From contig JAFZSR010000097.1 of NCBI GenBank assembly GCA_017619275.1, positions 1 through 64,000 of the forward strand: DNA of 64,000 nt, given 5' to 3'. The notes beneath the pieces were generated by a model. That model ran no database searches and was not told where the DNA came from. It was given only the letters and a program-made list of their open reading frames with translations. Each line of letters starts with the position of its first letter. The stretch's first letter is position 1. Source of the DNA: Prevotella sp. (lineage in GTDB: Bacteria > Bacteroidota > Bacteroidia > Bacteroidales > Bacteroidaceae). Shown here piece by piece: positions 23,638 to 32,225 of this stretch. The translations under genes were made by a program, and so were the position numbers.

Positions 23638-23669
23638 CAAAATTACGATAAAAAAATGAAACAACCAAA
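23638..23669 (-). promoter_or_regulatory. promoter of the cytidylate-kinase-like operon
   Basis: On the reverse strand TTTG (23669..23666), a 20-bp spacer and TAATTTTG (23645..23638) lie 30 nt ahead of the start codon. Confidence 0.75.
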
Positions 23670-23887
23670 TAAAAACGCGTCATTTTTTCTTGGCCAAACC
23701 TTTACTGTCCATGTTGAATTGTAAACACCACGTAACATTTGACAAATGATGTTACGCCACGCAAATTCTTTGTAACAATCGATGGGGTATATATAATAAT
23801 AATGTAATACCTTTGGCAACGAAAAGCCTTAGGGCATATTAAATCATATTAACTAACACTATCATCTGCTGAAAAAAGGAATAAAAC

Positions 23888-24047
23888 GTGAAAAAGTCAA
23901 ATGTAGCAAAAGCCCCCCATGTTGCTGGCCCTGATAGGCCTGCTCCCATTGCCATGCATTCTCGTAGAAATACACACTACAGGAAGGCTTTTTGTAAATT
24001 TTTGGCGTTTTTCATGTAAAAATATGCACTTTTGTAAAGAAATTTAA
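23888..24047 (+). pseudogene. possible decayed N-terminal gene fragment before susC
   Basis: A GTG (23888) after AAAAAAGGA opens MKKSNVAKAP. In this frame the chain becomes polar and ends after 43 codons. At a run of six C the +1 frame continues as MLLALIGLLPLPCILV (from 23919), which looks like a signal or membrane segment, and ends at 24047. Restoring one frame across the C run would give a plausible membrane N-terminus. A -7 box TACCTTTG lies at 23808-23815. I cannot identify the parent gene and the call is tentative. Confidence 0.3.
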
Positions 24048-24064
24048 ACTTTTATTTAAAAAAG

Positions 24065-24096
24065 TTTGCCGTAATAAAAAAAATAGTGTAATTTTG
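24065..24096 (+). promoter_or_regulatory. promoter of the susC operon (TTTG-N20-TAATTTTG)
   Basis: TTTG (24065-24068) and TAATTTTG (24089-24096) have 20 bp between them. The transcript would carry a leader of about 195 nt before susC. Confidence 0.8.
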
Positions 24097-24159
24097 CATA
24101 CGATTCGGACTATACATATTTCAACTATATAGATATTAACTTAAAAAAGGATCAAAGAC

Positions 24160-24243
24160 ATGAACCTAAACGACTCTTCCTAACCCCCAGCCGCAAGCCC
24201 GCCAATCAGGCTTGTAGGCTACCGTGAAGCGGTTGATTCCGCT
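24160..24243 (+). promoter_or_regulatory. structured susC leader with a 7-codon upstream ORF
   Basis: After AAAAAAGGA an ATG at 24160 opens the short frame MNLNDSS, stop at 24181. Two small hairpins follow: CAAGCC/GGCTTG (24194-24214) and AGCGG/CCGCT (24228-24243). This layout could regulate susC by translation or RNA structure. No function is proven. Confidence 0.4.
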
Positions 24244-24297
24244 CAAAAACCATTTGTATTCATTACAAACCATTTTAATTATAGTAAATACTAAAGT

Positions 24298-27200
24298 ATG
24301 AATCGAAAATTTAGAAAGACAGTGCTGTTGATGGGTGCCATGACACTGATGGGTGTTGGTTACTCTTCAACTGCCAATGCCGCTGATTCTGTTTTAGAGG
24401 TTCAGCAGGCAACGAAGAGGATTACAGGTACTGTAGTCGATGCGCAAGGCCCAATCATCGGAGCCAGCGTTCAGGAGAAAGGTACCACGAATGGTACAGT
24501 TACTGACCTTAACGGTAATTTTACGCTTAACGTGAAGGTGGGTGCTACGGTTGTAGTATCCTACATCGGCTATGAAACCCAGGAAATCAGAGTGGGTAAT
24601 CAGTCGAATTACAACGTCACGCTGGCTGATGACAACGCTCTGCTCGACGAAGTGGTGGTCATCGGTTATGGTACCCAGAAGAAAAAGTTGGTGACCGGTG
24701 CTACGGTTCAGGTGAAGGGTGAGGAAATCGCAAAGATGAACACCACCAACGCCCTGGAGGCCATGCAGAGCCACACTCCTGGTGTGCAGATCACACAGTC
24801 GTCGACACAGCCTGGTAAGGGATACAAGGTTTACATCCGTGGTATCGGTACCACTGGTGACTCCAAGCCGCTTTATGTGATTGACGGTGTTGCTGGCGGT
24901 AGCCTCGACGACATCAACCCTGCCGATATCGAGAGCATCGACGTGCTGAAGGATGCTGCTTCGGCTGCCATCTACGGTGCCCGTGCTGCAAACGGCGTTA
25001 TCCTGGTTACTACCAAGCAGGGTAAGGCTGGCAAGGTTGAGCTTACCTACAATGGCGCCATGGGTTGGTCAAACGTCTACAAGCGCCCACAACTCCTCAA
25101 TGCCCAGCAGTACATGACCATCATTGACGAATACTCCTTCAATGTCAATGGTCAGAAGATGGATTGGGCCGGCTTCGTTCCCCAGAGCATTCTCAACAAA
25201 GTGAACAACGGTTGGGAGGGCACCGACTGGTGGGATGCCTTCACAAACGACAATGCCCAGCAGCAGAATCATTCTGTGACCCTGACTGGTGGTACCGACC
25301 GCTCCAAGTTTGCCATGTCCTACACCTATACTGGCAACGAAGGTATCATGGGTGCCGACAAGGCTTCTTACTACAAGCGCCACACCATCCGCCTCAACAG
25401 CGACCACGTGCTCCTGAAGGCTAAGGACTTCGATGCCATCACCATTGGTGAGAACATCTCCATTGGCTACAACAAGAGTCACGACCTGGCTGAAGACGGT
25501 ATGTACTGGAGCTATATCCACAGCCTACTCCAGACTTGTCCGCTCATGCCACAGTATGCTGACAATGGCGACATTTATACTTATCAAGATTTCACGGGTA
25601 ATGTCACCTATGGCCAAGGTTGGAACTCTTCTTTGTTCAGCAACCCATGGGAGAACCTCGACAAGGGTGGTTTTAACTCCCAGGCAGAGAGCCGCAACAT
25701 CAATGCCAGTGCTACTGCTTTCGCTATCATCCAGCCCATCAAGGGTCTGAGATTCCGCACGCAGTTCAACTACAACTGGGGTTCTGGCGCATATCGTAAC
25801 TTTGGTGAGCCTCGCTCTTCTGGTTATGGTAATGCCACAAGTACCACCTATAGTGTAAGCCAGAACGCTTGGTTGAATACTTCATGGTCAATAGAGAATA
25901 CCCTTACATACGATCTTCCGATTATTTCTGGTCACAAGATCAGTGCCATGGTCGGTCAGAGCTTCCAGAGCAGCGCATGGAGTGTAAACGTTGGTGGATC
26001 TAACACTGTTCAATGGGGCGACCAACTCGCAACGTTGAAGGGTTGGGATTCTGCATACCTGTCTAACTTCAAACTCTCAAATGTTACTGACATCGGCCTC
26101 ACAGGCAACCCCAATGATGAGGAATATCTTGCTTCTTGGTTCGGTCGTGTGACTTGGGACTGGAACGAGAAATACATGGCCACCGCAACCCTGCGTTATG
26201 ATGGTTCCAGCATCTTCACCGATGGCAAGCGCTGGGGTGTATTCCCATCTGTATCTGCAGGTTGGGTCATCAGCAACGAGCCTTTCATGGAGAGCACCAA
26301 GAGCTGGATGGATTTCTTGAAGTTCCGTGTATCTTGGGGTCAGAACGGTAACAACCGCATCTCCAAGTATCAGTATCTGGCTACCATCGCTCTGTCAGGT
26401 GACGCAAACGACAGCGGTTATAAGTTCGGTTCTGACATGCAAACTTCTACCAGTGGTACTCCACATACTGGTGCTTACGCTAACATTGTTCCCAATCCCG
26501 ACCTCACTTGGGAAACTTCTGAGCAGCTTGACTTTGGTATCGACGCCCGTTTCCTCAACAACCGTCTGGGCGTAACCTTCGACTGGTATAAGAAGACCAC
26601 AAAGGACTGGCTGATTGGTGGTAACCTGCTTGCCATCTATGGTACCAATCCCGCTGCCATCAATGGTGGTGACGTGGAAAACAAAGGTATTGAGCTCGCA
26701 CTTACCTGGAACGACAAGATTGGCAAGGACTTCGGCTACAACGTAGGCGTTAACTTTGCCACCAACAAGAACGAGGTTACCCGTATCGCCAACGACAACC
26801 ACTACATCAATGGTCCCAGTGGCGTGCTCTCACAGGGTACTGAGTACATCTACCGTGCAGAGGAAGGCAAGCCCATCGGCTACTTCTATGGCATGTCCTA
26901 CAGCGGCATCTGGCAGAATCAGGCACAAATCGATGCTGCAAAGCAAGCTGGCAAGGCCGTTCTTGACAATGCACAGCCTGGTGACTGCATCTGGGATGAC
27001 TGGAATGGTGATGGTGTGATCACCTACGCAGAAGGTGATGCTTGCGACCGCCATGAGATTGGTAATCCCAACCCCGACGTGATGCTTGGCATCAACCTCG
27101 GCCTGACCTATAAGGGCTTCGACTTCGCTGTCAACGGCGCTGGCGCATTCGGTATGCAGATCATGCAATCCTACCGTTCATTCAGTGATGCTCCTTACCA

Positions 27201-27567
27201 GAACTACGACACCAAAATCCTGAATCGTTGGGTTGGTGAAGGTTCCACTAACGAGATGCCCCGCATTTCAAGTACTGGTAGTGAGAATACCAACTGGGTA
27301 TCTATCCGTTACATGGAGGATGCCGACTACTTCAAGATTAAGACCGTGACACTGGGTTACGACTTCAAGAACATCTGGAAGTCTTGCCCGTTCCAGCAGC
27401 TCCGCTTCTATGTTCAGGCACAGAACCTTTGCACATTCACTGGTTACTCTGGACTCGATCCTGAGGTGGGTAACTCTGCTGGTGGCAACGGATGGGCTTC
27501 TGGCATAGACCTGGGTCTCTATCCGCCCTCACGTACTTATCTGGTAGGTGCAAGTATTAAGTTCTAA
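24298..27567 (+). CDS. SusC/RagA-family TonB-dependent outer-membrane receptor
   Basis: Outer-membrane importer that, with its SusD partner, takes up oligosaccharides or similar ligands using TonB energy. The 1,089-residue product has a signal peptide (about 1-28, ending TANA). A carboxypeptidase-D-regulatory-like domain (about 41-110, RITGTVVDAQGPIIGASV) is followed by the SusC TonB-box-like region DEVVVIGYGTQKKK (117-130). Next come the plug (about 131-240, with YVIDGVAGGSLDDINPADIE and VLKDAASAAIYGARAANGV) and a 22-strand barrel ending in KF. Codon use is smoother and less GC-rich than in neighbours, as often in highly expressed genes. There is no hybrid two-component, sigma or glycoside hydrolase gene next to it. 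Confidence 0.96.
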   Translation: MNRKFRKTVLLMGAMTLMGVGYSSTANAADSVLEVQQATKRITGTVVDAQGPIIGASVQEKGTTNGTVTDLNGNFTLNVKVGATVVVSYIGYETQEIRVGNQSNYNVTLADDNALLDEVVVIGYGTQKKKLVTGATVQVKGEEIAKMNTTNALEAMQSHTPGVQITQSSTQPGKGYKVYIRGIGTTGDSKPLYVIDGVAGGSLDDINPADIESIDVLKDAASAAIYGARAANGVILVTTKQGKAGKVELTYNGAMGWSNVYKRPQLLNAQQYMTIIDEYSFNVNGQKMDWAGFVPQSILNKVNNGWEGTDWWDAFTNDNAQQQNHSVTLTGGTDRSKFAMSYTYTGNEGIMGADKASYYKRHTIRLNSDHVLLKAKDFDAITIGENISIGYNKSHDLAEDGMYWSYIHSLLQTCPLMPQYADNGDIYTYQDFTGNVTYGQGWNSSLFSNPWENLDKGGFNSQAESRNINASATAFAIIQPIKGLRFRTQFNYNWGSGAYRNFGEPRSSGYGNATSTTYSVSQNAWLNTSWSIENTLTYDLPIISGHKISAMVGQSFQSSAWSVNVGGSNTVQWGDQLATLKGWDSAYLSNFKLSNVTDIGLTGNPNDEEYLASWFGRVTWDWNEKYMATATLRYDGSSIFTDGKRWGVFPSVSAGWVISNEPFMESTKSWMDFLKFRVSWGQNGNNRISKYQYLATIALSGDANDSGYKFGSDMQTSTSGTPHTGAYANIVPNPDLTWETSEQLDFGIDARFLNNRLGVTFDWYKKTTKDWLIGGNLLAIYGTNPAAINGGDVENKGIELALTWNDKIGKDFGYNVGVNFATNKNEVTRIANDNHYINGPSGVLSQGTEYIYRAEEGKPIGYFYGMSYSGIWQNQAQIDAAKQAGKAVLDNAQPGDCIWDDWNGDGVITYAEGDACDRHEIGNPNPDVMLGINLGLTYKGFDFAVNGAGAFGMQIMQSYRSFSDAPYQNYDTKILNRWVGEGSTNEMPRISSTGSENTNWVSIRYMEDADYFKIKTVTLGYDFKNIWKSCPFQQLRFYVQAQNLCTFTGYSGLDPEVGNSAGGNGWASGIDLGLYPPSRTYLVGASIKF

Positions 27568-27569
27568 GA

Positions 27570-27607
27570 TTGAAAAATTGAAGAATTGAAAAATTGAAGA
27601 TTGAAAG
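27570..27607. repeat. short TTGAAAA/TTGAAGA repeat between susC and susD
   Basis: Five units of TTGAA(A/G) followed by one to three A/G bases fill the gap up to the susD start. They may affect translation of susD. Confidence 0.6.
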
Positions 27608-27609
27608 TT

Positions 27610-29520
27610 ATGAAGAAATATATTTTATCAGCATTAGTTGTTTCAACAGCAACTGTGTTTACGGCTTGTAATGACATGCTGGACACCGATCCGCGTGTTA
27701 CAGAGATGACCTCGGCAACTTTCCCTGGAAAGCCTGCAGATGTGGAGGCATTGAATGCAGCTACCTATAGTATTATGAGTACGCTGGGTGGCGGCGACCA
27801 AAGTGGTATCTGTAATAATCCTTTCTACTGGTGGTGTATGATGTCTGACGAGTGCTACGGAAGTGGTGGTCTTCAGGACAACGTGAATAAGTCACTGCAT
27901 CATTTCACAACTGCAAGTTCCAACCAGTATGAGCAGGATTTCATCCTTCTCTATGGTGGTATTTCACGTGCCAACAACCAGATTGAAACCATCGACAATG
28001 TGGCTTGGACCGAGGCTCAAAAGGCCCAGCGCAATCAGCTGCTCGGTGAGGCATTCTTCATGCGTGGTTTCTACACTCTGTTGCTTACCCAGTTGTATGG
28101 CGATGTGCCTCTGATTACCTCTACCACAATCACTGAAGAGATGCAGGAGGAAGTGAGTGCTAAAGATGTAATCTATCCACAAATTTTTTCCGACTTCACT
28201 TCTGCCAAGAATCTTATGAAAGCAATTGGCCCCAAGAGCTCAGAACATGGTTCTGGACATGCTGACAAATATGCAGCCGAAGCCTTCATGGCTCGTGCAT
28301 GGATGTTCTGGGCCGGCTTCTATATGGGAGTCAAGGAACTCGCCACAGGCGATGCCTCCATCGACCTTGTAGAACAGGAAGGTTGCCCCGCCGGTTCCAA
28401 GATTGCAAAGGATGATGTTGTCGCTGCCCTAAAGGACATCATTGACAATGGTGGCTACATGCTTTGTAAGGATTTCCGCTCACTCTGGCAGTACTCCAAC
28501 AGTTTTCTTTGGGATGAGGCGCACGATGATGCTTTAAAGGCAGCAGGTAAAAGACAATATGCATACATCGCTGATATGGATCGTGCCGACTGCTTCGACC
28601 AGCCTGGCATGGGTAACGGTAACACCGAGGAGATCTTCCAGATTCAGTTTATGAATGCTTCTAGCTGGAATATCGGTGGTACATACTGCAACCCGCGTAT
28701 GTATTCCAACTATCTGTCTTGCTTCTGGGGTCTTCGTAATGGTGCCACCAATGACAATGGTCGTCGTGACAAGACTTATCCCTTCAACCAGGGTTGGGGA
28801 CAAGGTACTCCTTCATGCAACCTTTGGGACGATTGGGATAATGCAGATCCCCGTAAGCTTGCTACTATGATCGACCTCGACAATGAGCTTGAGGGTTATA
28901 CGTATGAGAAGGATGACAACGAGGAGTCTGGCTATGCATGTAAGAAATACGCTGAGGTTAATCTATGGGCTAACGCGAGCGACAACGATGCATGGTGGGA
29001 GCAGTGTGAGGGATATTCTACCAGCTCACTTGCTAACCCCCAGCAGGGTGACCACTTTGAGGACTTCTACCTGATGCGCTATGCCGACGTGCTCCTGATG
29101 ATGACCGAGCTGACAGGCGATGCCCAGTACATGAACCAGGTTCAGAAGCGAGCTGGCGTAACTCAAACAGGATACTCTTTGCAAAATGTTCAGAACGAGC
29201 GTCGTTGGGAGTTCGCACTTGAAGGTCTTCGTTTCAACGATTTGCGTCGCTGGTCTGGTATCAACGCAGATGAAAGCTCTATGGCTGCCAAGGCTCTGCA
29301 GGCTCAGAAGGGTAAGCAGATTACCTGCTATGGTAAGCACAATGCAAAGGTTTCTTTGGAACACATGACTTGTTCTTGGTCTAAGCGTTACAAAGACACC
29401 AACGGTTTCTTGCCAAAGCCTCAGGCTCAGATCACTCTGATGAACGGGAAGATGAAGCAGAACCCAGGATGGGATGAAAATACTCCTGCGGAAGAGTGGA
29501 CATATAAAGTTATTTATTAA
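27610..29520 (+). CDS. SusD/RagB-family surface lipoprotein
   Basis: Substrate-binding lid of the SusC transporter, anchored on the cell surface. In the 636-residue product the lipobox ends at Cys20 (VFTAC). The N-terminal NDMLDTDP and the helical TPR-like core with QRNQLLGEAFFMRGFYTLLLTQLYGDVPLI are typical of SusD. So is the C-terminal ERRWEFALEGLRFNDLRRW. An upstream in-frame TTG (27601) is less likely than the ATG at 27610. Co-transcribed with susC; the next gene follows after 18 nt. Confidence 0.95.
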   Translation: MKKYILSALVVSTATVFTACNDMLDTDPRVTEMTSATFPGKPADVEALNAATYSIMSTLGGGDQSGICNNPFYWWCMMSDECYGSGGLQDNVNKSLHHFTTASSNQYEQDFILLYGGISRANNQIETIDNVAWTEAQKAQRNQLLGEAFFMRGFYTLLLTQLYGDVPLITSTTITEEMQEEVSAKDVIYPQIFSDFTSAKNLMKAIGPKSSEHGSGHADKYAAEAFMARAWMFWAGFYMGVKELATGDASIDLVEQEGCPAGSKIAKDDVVAALKDIIDNGGYMLCKDFRSLWQYSNSFLWDEAHDDALKAAGKRQYAYIADMDRADCFDQPGMGNGNTEEIFQIQFMNASSWNIGGTYCNPRMYSNYLSCFWGLRNGATNDNGRRDKTYPFNQGWGQGTPSCNLWDDWDNADPRKLATMIDLDNELEGYTYEKDDNEESGYACKKYAEVNLWANASDNDAWWEQCEGYSTSSLANPQQGDHFEDFYLMRYADVLLMMTELTGDAQYMNQVQKRAGVTQTGYSLQNVQNERRWEFALEGLRFNDLRRWSGINADESSMAAKALQAQKGKQITCYGKHNAKVSLEHMTCSWSKRYKDTNGFLPKPQAQITLMNGKMKQNPGWDENTPAEEWTYKVIY

Positions 29521-29538
29521 TTATTTCAAGTAAACAAT

Positions 29539-30291
29539 ATGAAAAAGATATTTTTGATTTTTGCCGTTCTCGGTGCTTTTGTTGCCTGCGATCCTGTTCA
29601 GGAAGACATCAGCAATGGCGGTCATATCTCTATTGACGAGCTAAAGGCAAAGACCACTGTCACTGTTGACAAGGCTGCCAGTGGCGCTAACGGTAACGTC
29701 GTTACCTGTCAGACCTCAGCACCTGTCAATGCGAAGTGGATGATTGGTGACAAGGAATTCATAGGTAACTATGCATGGAAAAAAATGAAGATTGGCGAGT
29801 ACACCGTCGTTCTGACTGCTCTTTGTCCTGATGGTACTGAACTGACTGCAGAATACGCTGTATCATGTCAGGAAATTACAAACGAGCTTGAGAAGATTTA
29901 TATCTATGGCGATCCTGCAAATGGTCAAGAGCCTGCTGTCCTCGGTCCTGGTGACGCAGCAGCTGGACGTTTCAGCGATGGTGAAGGTAAGTATTTCCCA
30001 TTCCTCTCAGACGATGTGTACTTCGGTAAGAAGACGCTCATCTTTGATATTATTGCTGCGGAAGAAGGCCCATTCATCTGGGGTTCTGACGTCGGTTGTA
30101 CTTGTCGCATCATGAGCGGCTGGTGGGATGGTCCCTTCGCAGATAATGTTCCTCTTTCTGTAGGTTTGTGGGAGCTTCCTATCACCGATGATATTGCAAA
30201 CACATGCGCTAAGGGTGCTACTGCCCATGACCTGGATATCATGATGACACGCGGATCTGTTACCATCAAATCTGTTTACTATGAGGAATAA
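29539..30291 (+). CDS. surface lipoprotein of the susCD operon
   Basis: A 250-residue lipoprotein, Cys17 in AFVAC, with an Ig-like N-terminal half (about 30-115, VTVDKAASGANGNVVTCQTSAPVNAKWMIG). The C-terminal half (about 120-250) is a beta-rich domain containing YGDPANGQEPAVLGPGDAAAGRF. Position and build match SusE/SusF-type outer-surface glycan-binding proteins, though I see no family-specific motif. It would help capture the ligand of the adjacent SusC/SusD pair. It starts 18 nt after susD and is followed by a strong terminator, so it ends the operon. Confidence 0.65.
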   Translation: MKKIFLIFAVLGAFVACDPVQEDISNGGHISIDELKAKTTVTVDKAASGANGNVVTCQTSAPVNAKWMIGDKEFIGNYAWKKMKIGEYTVVLTALCPDGTELTAEYAVSCQEITNELEKIYIYGDPANGQEPAVLGPGDAAAGRFSDGEGKYFPFLSDDVYFGKKTLIFDIIAAEEGPFIWGSDVGCTCRIMSGWWDGPFADNVPLSVGLWELPITDDIANTCAKGATAHDLDIMMTRGSVTIKSVYYEE

Positions 30292-30319
30292 TCATTCCTT
30301 ATTGGTATAATTTGTAAAT

Positions 30320-30352
30320 AGGCTGACTCAATCAAATGAGTCAGCCTTTTAT
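30320..30352 (+). terminator. strong terminator after the susCD operon
   Basis: GGCTGACTCA (30321-30330) pairs perfectly with TGAGTCAGCC (30337-30346), followed by TTTTAT. It ends only about 10 nt before the next start codon, so it can also act on that gene's leader. A weak TATAATTTG lies just upstream at 30306-30314. Confidence 0.9.
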
Positions 30353-30361
30353 AGCAAAAAA

Positions 30362-32218
30362 ATGAATAAACAAAGCAAACTATCTGGTGCCATCCTCTAT
30401 GGAAGTCTGGTGGCTTTCATCGGGTTTGTCGTATATATATTATTTATCAATCAAGAGGTGTTCTATACGGCGCACGACCGTTCCGAGTTTATCTTTGGTG
30501 CACCGTTCTACCATACACTCCTATCGAAGCCCTTTGGCCTAATGCAGTATGTGGGAGCCTGGCTCACACAGCTCTTCTATCATCCAGTCTTCGGTGCTGG
30601 TGTGCTGTTGGCCATTTGGGTGTGTATTTTCTTTGTGGGTGTTAAGTCATTCAGGCTGCGGGGCAGTGCTTCCGCGCTAATGCTCTTGCCTGTAGCCTGT
30701 CTGCTAGTCTCTGTTGTCGATTTAGGCTATTGGATTTATATCTCCACCATCAGGGGCTATTGGTTCTCGCAGTCGGTAGGCTATCTCCTCATGCTGCTGC
30801 TTTTGTGGGCAGCACGGTGCACGCCGCGCAAATGGCATCTTGCCTGGTATCTGCTGGGCTTTTGCATTTATCCTGTGCTCGGATGGTTTGCTATGCTTTT
30901 CGTACTTTGTCTCGCGCTTTCAGGAAAACCCTCCTGGCGCGAGCTGATAGCCATTTTCCTGCTCATCTTTGCAGCGGGCATCTGGCATACGCTGCTTTAT
31001 TCGAACATCAAATTCGACGATGTCATGATGGCAGGTTTTCCTCGTATCGAAAACCCACTTGACAGAAGCGAATATCTTTCCATCCCGTTCTGGGTGCTGG
31101 GTGCTGTCTCTGTGCTCATACCTTTTGGTCGTTTAGTATATTTGTCGTTTAGTCGTTTGGGAAAGTCATCCACCAAGGATTCATCCCCAAACGACCAAAC
31201 GACCAAACGACCAAACAGCCTAACGACCATTTTTGTCCCAGTGTTATGTGCCGTTGCAGGCATCGTCTTTACCTGTTCGCTTATGTTTCGCGACCAGAAC
31301 TACGTCGACGAAATGCGCATGGTGCGCTATGCTTCCAACGACAACTGGCAGGAAGTCCTGCGTATGGCCGAAGGAAACAAGAAACCAACCGTTACTATGG
31401 TATTTCTAAAAAACATTGCCCTGATGAACGAAGGAGGATTGCTCAACCATTCGTTTAAGAGAGGTAACATTAGTTTCCCAACCTTCAACCCTGATTCTCT
31501 CCACGTCAGCCTTTTGGAAATCGCATCGCCTCTCGTCTATTACAACTATGGCATGATGAATGAAGCCATCCGTCTAAGTTTTGAGAATACCATACAAAGA
31601 GGCTTTTCGCCTTTCTACTTGAAGATGCTTGCCCGCTGTGCCCTGGCGGTTGGAGATAACAAACTGGTGGAGCGCTATACCACCATCCTGCATCATCATC
31701 CCTTTTACGACAACTGGCAACCGGCTCCAGTCACAGAAAAGATAAAGGAACTGCAAACATGCTATCCAGATGAGGTTTCTGGCGTAGAAAACACCGATAG
31801 CTATATTGTCAATAGCATCAGCTTTTGGTACGAATCCGATAGTAAGGTGGCTTCAGAACAGGCGTTGTTCTATGCCATGATAAGTTGCGACTCACGTCGT
31901 TTCTGGGCTTCGCTCCGCAACTATGTGGAGTTGCACATGGACGAGGAATTTCCTGTGCATGCGCAGGAGGCTTATATCTTGTTCATGGATAAGGCTCCAG
32001 AAGAAAAGCGGATGATGCTCCCTGTTGAGGAGGACATTTACAATCGCTACAAACAGTTCTGTGAGACGCTGGCAAGACTGGTAAAGCCAGGCAAGACCAT
32101 TGGAAAGGTAGCGGAAGAAATGAGTAAAGAATGGGGAGACACCTATTGGTATTACAATTATTTCGGTAGACAATATACTAATATTGTTGACAGGAAAGAA
32201 AACGAAGTTGCATCATAA
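30362..32218 (+). CDS. DUF6057-like membrane protein, copy 1
   Basis: Function unknown. The 618-residue product has about nine hydrophobic segments between residues 8 and 315. A soluble, largely helical C-terminal region (about 320-618) follows, containing NNYVD-like and TPR-like stretches such as YYNYGMMNEAIRLSFENTIQRGFSPFYLKMLARCALAVGDNKLVERYTT. It resembles the second membrane protein at 34.4 kb in layout and so forms a paralogous pair. Residues about 253-290 are encoded by an octamer repeat (PNDQTTKRPN) inserted before the last membrane segment. The CxxCH lipoprotein gene begins 8 nt after its stop. Confidence 0.6.
   Translation: MNKQSKLSGAILYGSLVAFIGFVVYILFINQEVFYTAHDRSEFIFGAPFYHTLLSKPFGLMQYVGAWLTQLFYHPVFGAGVLLAIWVCIFFVGVKSFRLRGSASALMLLPVACLLVSVVDLGYWIYISTIRGYWFSQSVGYLLMLLLLWAARCTPRKWHLAWYLLGFCIYPVLGWFAMLFVLCLALSGKPSWRELIAIFLLIFAAGIWHTLLYSNIKFDDVMMAGFPRIENPLDRSEYLSIPFWVLGAVSVLIPFGRLVYLSFSRLGKSSTKDSSPNDQTTKRPNSLTTIFVPVLCAVAGIVFTCSLMFRDQNYVDEMRMVRYASNDNWQEVLRMAEGNKKPTVTMVFLKNIALMNEGGLLNHSFKRGNISFPTFNPDSLHVSLLEIASPLVYYNYGMMNEAIRLSFENTIQRGFSPFYLKMLARCALAVGDNKLVERYTTILHHHPFYDNWQPAPVTEKIKELQTCYPDEVSGVENTDSYIVNSISFWYESDSKVASEQALFYAMISCDSRRFWASLRNYVELHMDEEFPVHAQEAYILFMDKAPEEKRMMLPVEEDIYNRYKQFCETLARLVKPGKTIGKVAEEMSKEWGDTYWYYNYFGRQYTNIVDRKENEVAS
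31121..31230. repeat. octamer repeat inside DUF6057-like gene, copy 1
   Basis: Units GGTCGTTT (31125 onward) and, inverted, AAACGACC (31190-31225) flank a 30-bp spacer. All remain in frame and give a hydrophilic PNDQTTKRPN segment. Confidence 0.75.
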
Positions 32219-32225
32219 GAAAGAA

